DNA of 64,000 nucleotides from Alphaproteobacteria bacterium (GTDB taxonomy: Bacteria > Pseudomonadota > Alphaproteobacteria > Caulobacterales > Caulobacteraceae), in assembly GCA_018821435.1 (NCBI GenBank), contig JAHJME010000034.1, positions 20,662 through 84,661 on the forward strand, read 5' to 3'. Below the pieces are notes generated by a model. The model saw nothing but the letters and a program-made list of their open reading frames with translations. It did not search any database and was not told the DNA's origin. Positions 1 through 8,144 of this stretch are shown here, piece by piece; positions within the stretch are counted from its first letter, which is position 1, and every line of letters begins with the position of its first letter. The position numbers and the translations under genes are program-made.

Positions 1-588
1 TGTCCGCTCCGACACCTCCACCGCGGCGGCCAGCGAGGCCACGTCCTCGTGCGGCTCCAGCAGTTCGCGATGCACCACGGCGATGCGCGGATCGGCCGGC
101 GGCCGCGCGGCGTCGCGGGCGATGAACCAGGCGTCCAGCACGGCGGCGATGCCCGCGTCGTCCGGCGCCGCCATCAGGTCGGCGTACAGCCCGTCCGCAT
201 CCGCCGGCCCGACGAAATCGCCCAGCGTCCGCACCTGGTTGGCCATGCCTGCGGCCTCGGCGTCGAACATCGTGGCCCAGCCCAGCGGCGTCAGCCCCGC
301 CCCCAGCATGATCGCCCGGCCGGTCGAGGCGAAGATCGCCGCCCGGTCGGTGGGCCCGAACAGCCCCGATTCCTGCGGCGTCGGCGAGTGGGCGCCGTCG
401 ACCGTCAGCCGCCATTCGCCGGCCAGCTGGAACCGGACATTGCCCGGCCCGGCCAGCAGGTGGTCCGACACCGCCTGCCAGGCGTCCAGGATGTAATAGG
501 CGTCGACCAGCTCGGAGAGGCCGGCGGCGGGCCGCAGGAAACGCACCGACAGCGGCGCATTCCCCGCTGAGAGAATCTCGTCCGGCAT
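1..588 (-). CDS. AraC-family transcriptional regulator (partial, 3' part outside window)
   Basis: Open frame on the minus strand from an ATG at 588-586 that runs off the left edge, giving 196 codons. The N-terminal part (RFLRPAAGLSELVDAYYILD near residues 17-36) looks like the sensory domain placed before an AraC helix-turn-helix. The last visible residues (VASLAAAVEVSER) look like the first helix-turn-helix beginning. A DNA-binding activator or repressor is therefore likely; its ligand is unknown. The plus-strand frames over this region have no family features and are shadows. The C-terminal DNA-binding half lies outside the window, so the family call rests on the N-terminal domain and one helix. 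Confidence 0.7.
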   Translation of the reverse strand, partial: MPDEILSAGNAPLSVRFLRPAAGLSELVDAYYILDAWQAVSDHLLAGPGNVRFQLAGEWRLTVDGAHSPTPQESGLFGPTDRAAIFASTGRAIMLGAGLTPLGWATMFDAEAAGMANQVRTLGDFVGPADADGLYADLMAAPDDAGIAAVLDAWFIARDAARPPADPRIAVVHRELLEPHEDVASLAAAVEVSERT

Positions 589-722
589 ACTCAACCCCCG
601 GTAACGCCACCCACGCGAACAACGCTCGAATATCGTCGTCGTGGCAGGATTCTCCAATCCCCTCAGCCCGTTGGCCGACAGCAGTACGGCCTGATCGCAC
701 TTCAACCAATGGGGCAGTATCG

Positions 723-1424
723 ATGCGAGTTCTGACATCCTTGATCGCGGCGGGCGTTCTGGCCGCCGTCGCCGCGCCGGCTTCGGCCGCCAGCTATGTG
801 GCCTACGACCAGTTCCAGCTGGTCGGCGGCTCCGTGCAGACCGGCGACTTCGCGGTCGGCTATTTCACCGGCGCCTTCACCGGCGACATCACCGCCTATC
901 CCACGACCCAGGCGGCCTGCGGCGGCACGGCCGGCGTCTTCTGCGTGCGCAACGGCGAGGCGTCCGTCGCCAAGGCCACGGCGGGCACGTTCGACCCGCC
1001 CGGCAGCTCGTTCTTCCAGGCCGGCTTCCTGAACCTGCACGCCGACACCGGGATCGACACGGCCGTCCAGTTCACCGCGCAGACCGCCGGCCTCTACAGC
1101 TTCGTCGGCAGCTACCAGGCCCATGACGTCAGCCCCACCGGGGTCGACATCGCCGGCTACGTCGGCACGACCCAGCAGTTCGCCGACACCTTCACCGGCG
1201 GCTCGCGGTCGTTCAACTTCGACGCCAACCTGGCGGCCGGCCAGAAGGTCAGCTTCATCCTCGGCGCCGCCGGGAACTACACCTACGACTCCACCGGCTT
1301 CGCGCTCACCGTCACCGCCCCCGACGTGGGCGGCGTGCCCGAGCCCGCCACCTGGGCGATGATGATCCTGGGCTTCTTCGGCATGGGCGCGACGCTCCGC
1401 CGGCGTCACGGCCTCGCGGCCTGA
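723..1424 (+). CDS. PEPxxWA-CTERM sorting-domain protein
   Basis: 233 aa secreted protein. Residues 1-22 form a signal peptide ending ASA. The body is Gly/Thr/Phe-rich and beta-strand-like with no known catalytic motif. The C-terminus has the tripartite sorting signal: VPEPATWA at about 206-213, a hydrophobic stretch (MMILGFFGMGA), and an Arg cluster (RRRH). Such proteins are normally processed by an exosortase/archaeosortase-like enzyme and displayed on the surface or in the matrix; none is encoded here. The gene stands alone and converges on the minus-strand gene ending at 1461. A second protein of this class lies at 58362-59015. Confidence 0.85.
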   Translation: MRVLTSLIAAGVLAAVAAPASAASYVAYDQFQLVGGSVQTGDFAVGYFTGAFTGDITAYPTTQAACGGTAGVFCVRNGEASVAKATAGTFDPPGSSFFQAGFLNLHADTGIDTAVQFTAQTAGLYSFVGSYQAHDVSPTGVDIAGYVGTTQQFADTFTGGSRSFNFDANLAAGQKVSFILGAAGNYTYDSTGFALTVTAPDVGGVPEPATWAMMILGFFGMGATLRRRHGLAA

Positions 1425-1432
1425 TCGCGGAC

Positions 1433-1460
1433 GGCGGCGGGGGTTCGCCCCCTCGCCGCC
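1433..1460. terminator. GC-rich hairpin between convergent genes
   Basis: Inverted repeat with GGCGGCGGGGG at 1433-1443, loop TTCG, and a matching C-rich arm 1448-1460 with a small bulge. It sits exactly between the stop of the PEP-CTERM gene and the stop of the minus-strand gene at 1461. No U-run follows, so intrinsic termination is uncertain. Confidence 0.4.
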
Positions 1461-2147
1461 TCAGTCGATCGGGCCATACCGCCCACGGCCGAACGTGCGC
1501 GGCGCCAGCTTCGCGCACCGCGCATGCGCCTGGGCTTCCAGCCGGGCCAGCCCCCGCATCGACGCGGCCTCCGTCCCCAGCCAGCGCGCCCGCGCGGCCG
1601 CGGTGTCGACCACATGGACGAACGCCACCGCCTTCGCCCGCTGGTACATGGCGCGGAACACCGGATCGGCCCGGAGCCAGTTGTAGACGGTCCCCTGCGA
1701 CGGCATCGCCGGGTCGCGGCACACCCGGTACAGCGCCTCGCCCAGGCACAGCCGGTGGCAGATCGCCGCGCCGATCTCCGGCGTATAGGTGCTGCGCGGC
1801 GGGATCCGCGCCCGCCCGTCGCGCGACGTCGCCGCCCGCGCTTCCCACCGTTCCAGCTTCGCCGCCCGCCGCTCGGCATGTCGCGCCCGGTCGGCGGCCC
1901 GCGAGATCGCCATCGCCATCGCCTTGGCCGCCGCGAAGTCCGGGCGCGCCCGCGCCCAGTTCCACACCGTCTTCTCGGTCGGCATCGCCGGATCCGCCCG
2001 ACACATCGACCTCAGGCTCTCCCCCGCGGCCAGCCGCCGGCAGAGGCCCGCCGCCAGCGCGGCGTCATACGACGGCGCATAAATCCCCACCGGCGCCGGC
2101 TGCCGCGCCAGCGTCCGCACGGCCTTGGGGCGGGGCGATTTCGGCAT
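1461..2147 (-). CDS. Protein with two terminase-small-subunit-like HTH repeats, SOS-box controlled
   Basis: 228 aa. Two copies of the same module are visible: residues about 23-80 (YAPSYDAALAAGLCRRLAAG then MPTEKTVWNWARARPDF) and about 121-176 (YTPEIGAAICHRLCLGEALY then MPSQGTVYNWLRADPVF). Each resembles the Sf6-type phage terminase small subunit DNA-binding domain. They are joined by an Arg/Ala-rich basic linker (81-118). No terminase large subunit, portal or other phage gene is nearby, so it is a lone chromosomal gene and packaging is unlikely. A GTTC-N7-GTTC LexA box lies 34 bp upstream of the ATG. No Shine-Dalgarno precedes the ATG, and a -10-like GCTATC sits about 12 bp upstream, suggesting a leaderless mRNA. 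A DNA-damage-induced DNA-binding role is inference. Confidence 0.75.
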   Translation of the reverse strand: MPKSPRPKAVRTLARQPAPVGIYAPSYDAALAAGLCRRLAAGESLRSMCRADPAMPTEKTVWNWARARPDFAAAKAMAMAISRAADRARHAERRAAKLERWEARAATSRDGRARIPPRSTYTPEIGAAICHRLCLGEALYRVCRDPAMPSQGTVYNWLRADPVFRAMYQRAKAVAFVHVVDTAAARARWLGTEAASMRGLARLEAQAHARCAKLAPRTFGRGRYGPID

Positions 2148-2458
2148 CGGCGGAGGATAGCAGAGGGGTGGGCGCGGATGCGAACATTAAGTGAACATTC
2201 AGGCGGCGGAAGGTTGCGCTACGTGAGCCGCTATGCGCCAGGAGTTGACTTGGCTCCGGTGCGGAAGGCGGACATACGCTGTACGCGGGACGACTTGCTC
2301 CTCATCGCTTCCGCGAAGAAGCTACCAGGACGTTCTTGGTGATCCGCGGGAAAAGTGTCTGGAAATTCCGTCGCTTAGAAGGGTGCCATTTGCACGTGCG
2401 TAGCAGTTCTGTGTAGCAGATTGGGCCGATTGGCAAGCTGGCCAAGGCCGGGCCGCTG
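2148..2458. other. Intergenic region with SOS box; otherwise no gene seen
   Basis: This 311-base stretch holds the promoter and LexA box of the minus-strand gene starting at 2147. From about 2200 the base composition shifts toward A/T and continues that way into the TPR gene. Frames crossing it have no family features. I see no tRNA, clear terminator or att-like repeat; it may be the 3' boundary of an acquired segment. Confidence 0.5.
2182..2196 (-). promoter_or_regulatory. LexA (SOS) box upstream of the tandem-HTH gene
   Basis: Read on the minus strand: GTTCACTTAATGTTC, an exact match to GTTC-N7-GTTC, the LexA operator of Alphaproteobacteria. The half-site nearer the gene overlaps a possible -35 (TTCGC), which lies 18 bp before a GCTATC -10-like element; LexA bound here would block that promoter. 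The same exact pattern precedes ruvA in this window. Confidence 0.75.
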
Positions 2459-4921
2459 CTACGCTGCAACCGCTAGCCAATCATCATTAGTCGCATCAAA
2501 CATCAGCAGCTTGGCCTCCTCGTCAAAAAGCCATTCGCGAGTATGTTGCGCATCAAGACCGCCTTCGATCACACGGAACCTTCGAATAATCTCTTCGCGG
2601 ACGCCGACATGAGGCCCAGGAATTTCGACATGTTCTTCAGTGACTAGTCGGTTGAGCGCGGGTTCGCGGGAAGCTGCCGACACGTGCAGTCTAATAACTT
2701 CGCTTGCCTCACCCGGCGCGCTTTCTATGACACGCCGCGCGTCGGCCACGCGATTGTCGCGAAGTTTCATAAGCGCAAGCGCCGAGGCCATGTAGCGCCG
2801 CACACGCGGAATTTCAGCAGTCTGGCCAAGGTTAAGCACCTTGGTAGCCCCGGCGGTGTCTCCGAGTTTTTCCATGCAAAGTGCAGTGATTAGAGTTCCC
2901 GCCCACTCAGTTTGCCTCACGGGCCTCTGCGAGGAGTGCAGAAGATCTAGCGCATCTTGGTAACGTCCCAATAGGTACAATGACGAAGCCTTTTCCACGC
3001 GTGCTTGGTGGTGGCCCGGCGACATTCCCAATACGTTGTCCAATTGCTCTAGCGCCAGGTCTGGCTGACCCATTCTATTTAAGACACGCGCCGTTTCAAC
3101 GGCAACTCGAAGATTGCGCGGGCTCCTGAGCAGCAATTTGTCATAGATTGCTAGCGCGCCGTGCCAATCTCCCCTTCGGGCCGCAACAGCCGCTGTGCCC
3201 ATACTAATTTGATGTTCCTCGGGGAACTTTGAACCCGCATCAGAGTAGAATTTACCCGCCTCCTCATACCGACCTTGCTGCAGAAGAATGCGCCCCTTCC
3301 CTGCGTATGCGGTTTCTATAAAAGGAAATTGATCTATCGTCTTTTCATATACGTTTAGCGCCTCGATAAGGTCGCCGTTTCTACGCAACGCCTCCGCATA
3401 CCCACAATGAATAGCCGGCTCGCCTGGATATAATCCAATAAGTTTTCTATATTCACTAATCGCGCGAGGTAAATCGCCCTGCTCTCGATAAACAGAAGCA
3501 ATGCCATGCAATGCGAACAAGTCTCCCGCAGAAGCTTTGAGAGCGCCGTTCAACGCAGCTAGGGCTTCCGAGAACCGCCCCATTTCCGTGAGCACGGAGG
3601 CGCGACCAGAAGCGACGGCAGAACTTCCAGGAAACCGCTCATGGGCTTCCTCGTAGGTTGCGAGCGCGGTTTCCAGATCACCAAACTCTCGATGAACTTC
3701 AGCTACACCCGTCCAAAAGAAATGCTCGTCTTCATCCCCGACGAATTTCTCTCGCCCCGCGTCGTAGGCTTGCAAGGCCCCTTCCAGGTCGCCCATCCGG
3801 CGAAGCGTTCTGGCCAAATTGCTTGCGACAAAGGCCGGATAAGACGGCTCCGCCACTGCTAAAGCGGCTTGCGCCTCGTTGTACCGCCCCAATGTCACCA
3901 GCGCGTCGGCCAACTGACCCTGCGCCCAGGCGTCTTCTGGATGAAGCTCAACAGCCCTGTTCGACCATTCGTAGTGAAGATCGGACAATCCAATACGCTT
4001 TGCCTCTTGGGCAAGCCTGCAGAGGGATTTAACGGCAAAGTCGCCGCCGCCTGCTTCTTGGCGCGCTATCAACTGATCTACGTACTGACGTGCCCTATTT
4101 AGGTCGCCCCGGCGCAACAGTCCGACAATATGTCGCTGCTCGGCTAACACGACTTCGAACTGGCTGCGCCCGCCAACTGCATCGGGCTCGTCGTAACCTT
4201 GGTCTTGCTCCGCCTCAACGACGAACTCTGGCTTCTTCCTCCGCGGCGAGTTAACGAGCCACTGAACGATCGCAGCCTGCGCGTTCGGTACTACCCCGCG
4301 CAAAACCCCTTGCGCGTGCAAGAGCGCGAACTTCGTATCCTTGCCATCGGCCAGGGCGGTGGCGAGTTCGTAGAACATTCCACGGCCAATAGCGGCCTCA
4401 AGCAACATTGGCCGATCAGCCGCCGGCAAAACGTCGTGGCTGATTGCGTCGAACCGCTCTCGGATATGAGCAATCCCCCCCTGCAGTCTCAGCACTTCGC
4501 TTAGGACATCTCCAATGCGGCCCCGCGTTTCCGTGTTGGCGTAGATCGCTACCCGATTGTGCTCGGGGAGTGGGGTAGCTGAGAATTGCCACAAGCAATA
4601 CTTTTGGGTTGTCCGGTGCTGAAGGAGGTGTTCGGCGCACTCTTCGAGTTCCGCTAAATTCTCCTCGGGCTCCTCAGGATCAATGATGATCAGTAGGAAA
4701 CGCAGCGCCCTGTCCCGAGCCCAAACATCATCCGCCAGCGCCTGTATCGCCTGCGTCGTTTGGGCCGTCGTCGCCTCTATGTCATTCGCGTCAGCGAAGA
4801 GAACCGATGCTTCTTGCCGAGATAGCGTGACCGGGGCACGGCCACCACCGCCGAACGACACCTCCACACCTTTGCCGGAGGGGCGGAAGGCTGCGCCGAC
4901 CTGAGCAGATGTCCAGACCTG
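2459..4921 (-). CDS. Large TPR protein of unknown function, TTG start, coupled to zinc-ribbon gene
   Basis: About 820 aa (start TTG at 4924-4922, stop at 2459). Residues 1 to about 290 form an unrecognised N-terminal region with a hydrophobic strand (LRFLLIIIDPEEPEEN) and mixed alpha/beta character. From about 300 to 735 there are many degenerate tetratricopeptide repeats (for example LGRYNEAQAALAVAEPSYPA, QGDLPRAISEYRKLIGLYPG), predicting a helical protein-binding solenoid. The C-terminal about 80 residues are not TPR. The start follows the previous gene's TAG stop directly and in the same frame. AGGAG ends 7 nt before the TTG, which supports independent initiation and translational coupling. 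No signal peptide. Codon use is clearly more A/T-rich than neighbours, suggesting transfer. Function unknown. Confidence 0.7.
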   Translation of the reverse strand, partial: QVWTSAQVGAAFRPSGKGVEVSFGGGGRAPVTLSRQEASVLFADANDIEATTAQTTQAIQALADDVWARDRALRFLLIIIDPEEPEENLAELEECAEHLLQHRTTQKYCLWQFSATPLPEHNRVAIYANTETRGRIGDVLSEVLRLQGGIAHIRERFDAISHDVLPAADRPMLLEAAIGRGMFYELATALADGKDTKFALLHAQGVLRGVVPNAQAAIVQWLVNSPRRKKPEFVVEAEQDQGYDEPDAVGGRSQFEVVLAEQRHIVGLLRRGDLNRARQYVDQLIARQEAGGGDFAVKSLCRLAQEAKRIGLSDLHYEWSNRAVELHPEDAWAQGQLADALVTLGRYNEAQAALAVAEPSYPAFVASNLARTLRRMGDLEGALQAYDAGREKFVGDEDEHFFWTGVAEVHREFGDLETALATYEEAHERFPGSSAVASGRASVLTEMGRFSEALAALNGALKASAGDLFALHGIASVYREQGDLPRAISEYRKLIGLYPGEPAIHCGYAEALRRNGDLIEALNVYEKTIDQFPFIETAYAGKGRILLQQGRYEEAGKFYSDAGSKFPEEHQISMGTAAVAARRGDWHGALAIYDKLLLRSPRNLRVAVETARVLNRMGQPDLALEQLDNVLGMSPGHHQARVEKASSLYLLGRYQDALDLLHSSQRPVRQTEWAGTLITALCMEKLGDTAGATKVLNLGQTAEIPRVRRYMASALALMKLRDNRVADARRVIESAPGEASEVIRLHVSAASREPALNRLVTEEHVEIPGPHVGVREEIIRRFRVIEGGLDAQHTREWLFDEEAKLLMFDATNDDWLAVAA

Positions 4922-4924
4922 CAA

Positions 4925-5824
4925 CTAGCGCTCCTGAACGTCGATGCCGCGCTTTTCAAGGCGGGCCCTAACGGATTTCCACAGAGCCTTATCCTCTCGG
5001 GACATTGGCGTCACCCCCGTCACCTTGGCGATGGAGCTTATCCCGAGCTTGCCGAATATGTGCACCTCGATAAATTCAGCTGTGGCACCGCTAAGATCGA
5101 GCAGAATGTTCTGATGGTCCTCAGGCTTGGTAGCGGGCCCAATTTGTTTGTGCAGCTTTGCCATAGCCAGTTCGTGGCGCGCCGCCCAAGTAGCCCGGTA
5201 CCCAGCGGGAACAGGGGCGGCTAGGCGAAACCCTCGCTTCTCGGCGAATTCAAGGGAGTTGCTTTCGAAGACCGACGCGCGAAGCTCGATCATCCGATCC
5301 TTTAACGTAATGAAGAACGTGCCGTAATGCGTGTCACCGACATCATCTAAACTCAAAAGCGCGAATAAAATCTCGCTTTCATAGTACGGAAACATTGCCG
5401 CATCTACTTGCGGTCGGATCTTGTCCCATTGGTTGTCCTTCGGAGCCCTCACACCGGCACGAACTTGTCTGTGAAAACTCACATAAAAGTTGCTGTCCGA
5501 GCGCGACAGGCTGTCGAGAGTTCCAATGTCACGGCCAACCACAGCGACCGACTTACGAACATGGTCGGTGAAAGCTGCCAGCTGCAGTTGGGTTCCAAGA
5601 GAAATCGCTGCCTTAGCTGCGCTGTTAGTTCTGGCATGCAGGGCGGCTATTTCATCGGCTTGCAACGCTTGGCGAACGTTAGGGTATCCAAGCGACCAGC
5701 CGCACTCACACAGGTGCTCATGGAGTGCGTTTTCGACATCGCAGTTCGGACATTTGTTCAACGGTACGCGCAATCCCAGGGGGCGCGAGAGGCGAGTTGC
5801 CTCGATTAGGTAGTGCTGTGCCAA
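4925..5824 (-). CDS. Zinc-ribbon protein of unknown function, first gene of an A/T-rich two-gene module
   Basis: 299 aa, starting TTG at 5824-5822 with GGGGGAG seven bases upstream. A treble-clef/zinc-ribbon-like motif lies at the N-terminus: CPNC (C25, C28) and CEC (C39, C41). The remainder is soluble and unrecognised. A central stretch around residues 150-185 (YGTFFITLKDRMIELRASVF) faintly recalls the YG-x-LK...R pattern of some ADP-ribosyltransferase-like or DUF3626-type proteins; this is a weak impression from memory. There is no signal peptide or membrane segment. The following TPR gene is coupled through the in-frame TAG-TTG junction, so the two products probably act together. Codon use is atypical for the window. 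Confidence 0.65.
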   Translation of the reverse strand: MAQHYLIEATRLSRPLGLRVPLNKCPNCDVENALHEHLCECGWSLGYPNVRQALQADEIAALHARTNSAAKAAISLGTQLQLAAFTDHVRKSVAVVGRDIGTLDSLSRSDSNFYVSFHRQVRAGVRAPKDNQWDKIRPQVDAAMFPYYESEILFALLSLDDVGDTHYGTFFITLKDRMIELRASVFESNSLEFAEKRGFRLAAPVPAGYRATWAARHELAMAKLHKQIGPATKPEDHQNILLDLSGATAEFIEVHIFGKLGISSIAKVTGVTPMSREDKALWKSVRARLEKRGIDVQER

Positions 5825-6212
5825 GGCGGCGCTCCCCCGAGCAGCCTCTTCTACCGCAGCACGGCAAATCTAGCGCTGCCACCCGCGTCAAGGCAAGGCT
5901 CCCACTTCACAACCTAGACGCGGCATCCTTTTCCGAGAGCCTCCCTCAGAGCTTAGAACCCCTGACGTTCGCCCGCCGCACCCCTGGCTATGGCACCGCT
6001 GGACCTCCCCGGCCCAGAGGATCGACCTTACAATCTACGCGGCTCAAATGTTGTGCCTTCTGACCTGGTCGCTCACAGCGTGGCGCGGCCCGCCGATTTG
6101 GACGTGTGCGCGGGTATTTGATGGGGCTAAGTTTTGAGCCGGCGAGCAGACCCTCCCAACTTCGCCTTAGAGTCAGCTAGCGACCTCAGCCCCCACGCCT
6201 GACCGCCCGCCC
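5825..6212. other. 388-base region without a supported gene
   Basis: This lies upstream of the zinc-ribbon gene and downstream of the exported protein ending at 6213. Composition is mixed and less GC-rich than the flanking core genes up to about 6130. Plus- and minus-strand frames here show no family features. It probably holds the promoter of the A/T-rich module and marks one edge of the acquired segment. No tRNA or clear direct repeat was found. Confidence 0.4.
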
Positions 6213-7352
6213 TCAGTCCGCCCCAGCCTTCCCCTTCGCCGGCGCCGCGGCCTTCGCGGCCGCCGCCTCGGCCTCTTCCTTTTCCTTCTGCCGCGCGCCC
6301 GCCAGGATGCCCGGCAGGGCGTAGTTCCCTTCGTGGCAGGCGTACTCGTAGACGATGCCTTTCAGGGTGCTGAAGGTGTATTCGCCGCCCCAGGGCTTGT
6401 CCCACAGCTCCGGGTCTTCCAGCTGGAAGCGGTACAGGATCTTGCTGGGCGAGAGCCGGGTGAACCACTCGGTCACCTTCAGCGTCTTCCACGATCCCAT
6501 GAACTGCTGCGTCTCGGGGAGGTTGGTGGTCTCGACCACCAGTGTGTCCCCCTCGTAGCGGCCGATGGAATCGCCCATCGCCGGGCGCAGGCCGTCGGTG
6601 CGGTGGCCGCCGGTCAGGCGGACGATCCGCGCGTCGTGGATCATCTCGACATTGATCACCACCGCGTCGGGCGTCTGCACGATCTGATAGTTGTTGTTGT
6701 AATAGCCGTTCGGCAGCATCGGCGGCCCGGTGTTGCGGCCGAAGCCCGAGATGCAGCGCTCGCCCTGGCTGCGATTCTCATAGCTGTCGTAGATGTCGCG
6801 ATAGCCGCCGCCCTTCGGCGCCGGCGCCCCCGCCTTGCGGGCCGGCGGCAGGCCGGTGTCCGTGGTCAGGATCGAGGTCCGGTACTGGCCGTTGATCTCC
6901 ACCAGGTGCGTGCCCGGGTCGATCCAGAACGTGTTGTAGCCGCCCGTGTCGCCGCCGGCGGCGATGAAGTCGGGGCGGATCTCGACCAGCTTGCTGTCGG
7001 CCAGCTTGGCGTTGACCGCGGCGGTGGATTCGTCGGCGCTGGTGGGCGCGTCGGAATCGGCCAGCGCCTTGGCCCACAGCGCCTCCAGCGTGCTGGCTTC
7101 GGCCAGCGTCAGGTTGGCCTTGTCCGAGATGCGCTTGTTGCGGGTCAGCGGGGTGAGGGTGGCGTTGGACCAGTAGCCGGAGAGATCCGGCTGCCCCATG
7201 GCGTTCATGGGCCGCTTCCAGCCCGGCGGGGGCACGGAGGACTCGGGCGCCGCGACGGGCGCTTTCGTCGGCGGCGTCGCCGCATAGGCCGTGGGCGCAA
7301 GACAGACCGTCGCCAGCGCGGTCCCCAGAGCCAGAACAGTCAAGCGTCTCAT
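6213..7352 (-). CDS. Exported conserved protein (PDLSGxW / YEYACHEGNY family)
   Basis: 379 aa from ATG 7352-7350, chosen because a signal peptide begins exactly there (MRRLTVLALGTALATVCLAP..AYA). Frames further upstream run into ruvA's promoter. Hallmarks: MGQPDLSGYWSN near residue 50, RYEGDTLVVETTNLP, and the C-terminal VYEYACHEGNYALPGILAG followed by a Lys/Ala/Glu tail. A paralogue with the same order of motifs is at 28744-29691 (HPSLEGVWTN, RWEGDTLVVETRGF, YEYACHEGNYSLPGILAG). The family is widespread in Caulobacterales and sphingomonads as a periplasmic or secreted protein without an assigned reaction; I do not assign one. Divergent from ruvA. Confidence 0.8.
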   Translation of the reverse strand: MRRLTVLALGTALATVCLAPTAYAATPPTKAPVAAPESSVPPPGWKRPMNAMGQPDLSGYWSNATLTPLTRNKRISDKANLTLAEASTLEALWAKALADSDAPTSADESTAAVNAKLADSKLVEIRPDFIAAGGDTGGYNTFWIDPGTHLVEINGQYRTSILTTDTGLPPARKAGAPAPKGGGYRDIYDSYENRSQGERCISGFGRNTGPPMLPNGYYNNNYQIVQTPDAVVINVEMIHDARIVRLTGGHRTDGLRPAMGDSIGRYEGDTLVVETTNLPETQQFMGSWKTLKVTEWFTRLSPSKILYRFQLEDPELWDKPWGGEYTFSTLKGIVYEYACHEGNYALPGILAGARQKEKEEAEAAAAKAAAPAKGKAGAD

Positions 7353-7486
7353 GGCGTCAGCCTCCCCAAGCTTATTTTTATCGATGATAGTACGTTCCGC
7401 GATTGACGCACGGGCAAGATCGTCGGCCCGGCGGGCGGCATAAGCTCCGCATGTTCCCTGCGAGTCCCCGCTGCGGTACTCCTCCA

Positions 7487-7501
7487 GAACACATGCCGAA
7501 C
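7487..7501 (+). promoter_or_regulatory. LexA (SOS) box upstream of ruvA
   Basis: GAACACATGCCGAAC is an exact GAAC-N7-GAAC, the reverse complement of the alphaproteobacterial LexA operator. It ends 11 bp before the ruvA ATG. SOS control of ruvAB is established in related bacteria, which supports the reading. Confidence 0.75.
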
Positions 7502-7512
7502 GTGATTCGCAG

Positions 7513-8127
7513 ATGATCGGCCGCCTGCGCGGCGCCGTCGCCGAGATCGGCGAAGAGGACGCGCTCATCGACGTGATGGGCGTGGGCTATGTCGTGCGCT
7601 GCGGCAGCCGCACCCTGTCGCGCCTGCCCGAGATCGGCGGCGAGGCGCTGCTGCACGTGGAAAGCCACTTCGGCGAGCAGACCGGCCTGACCCTCTACGG
7701 CTTCCTGGCCCGCGAGGATCGCCAGGCGTTCGTGCTGCTGCGGACCATCCAGGGCGTCGGCCCCAAGGCGGCCCTGGCCGTCCTCGACGTCCTGCCGCCG
7801 GGCGAACTGGCCGGCGCCGTGGCCCGCGACGACAAGGCCGCCGTCGCCCGCGCCTCCGGCGTCGGGCCGAAGCTGGCGCTGCGCATCGTCACCGAGCTCA
7901 AGGGCAAGCCGATCACCGACGGCCCGGTCGCCGCCTTCCACGGCCAGATCCACGCGGCCCAGCCGATGAAGGCCTCGGCCTCGGGCGAAGCCGTCGCCGC
8001 GCTGATGGGCCTGGGCGTCGCCGAACCCGCCGCCCGTCGCCACGTCGAAGCCGCCGCCATCCGCCTGGGCGAAGACGCCGACCCCTCCGCCCTGATCAAG
8101 GCCGCCCTGCAGGAGCTGGGGCGGTGA
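7513..8127 (+). CDS. ruvA: Holliday junction branch migration protein RuvA
   Basis: 204 aa, the normal RuvA length. The N-terminal OB-like domain (MIGRLRGAVAEIGEEDALID...VGYVVRCG) is followed by helix-hairpin-helix segments (LLRTIQGVGPKAALAVLDVL at about 77-96 and ARASGVGPKLALRIVTELKG at about 116-135). The small C-terminal domain that contacts RuvB ends EALSALI-like (ALIKAALQELGR). RuvA tetramers bind four-way junctions and load the RuvB motor in recombinational repair. A LexA box precedes it. ruvB follows after a 157-base gap filled by a long inverted repeat, so cotranscription must pass through that structure. Confidence 0.97.
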   Translation: MIGRLRGAVAEIGEEDALIDVMGVGYVVRCGSRTLSRLPEIGGEALLHVESHFGEQTGLTLYGFLAREDRQAFVLLRTIQGVGPKAALAVLDVLPPGELAGAVARDDKAAVARASGVGPKLALRIVTELKGKPITDGPVAAFHGQIHAAQPMKASASGEAVAALMGLGVAEPAARRHVEAAAIRLGEDADPSALIKAALQELGR

Positions 8128-8144
8128 GGGCAGCGCGCGGCCCC

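Noticed and set aside
617..631. GAAC-N7-GAAT, near-match to a LexA box upstream of the AraC gene
   Set aside because: One mismatch in a fixed half-site; such matches are expected by chance.
1461..2147. Prophage remnant suggested by the terminase-like gene
   Set aside because: No large terminase, portal, integrase or att repeats nearby; the SOS box and tandem repeat point to a lone gene instead.
5825..6130. Possible tRNA or small RNA in the gap beside the A/T-rich module
   Set aside because: No cloverleaf, CCA end or promoter-terminator pair could be made out.
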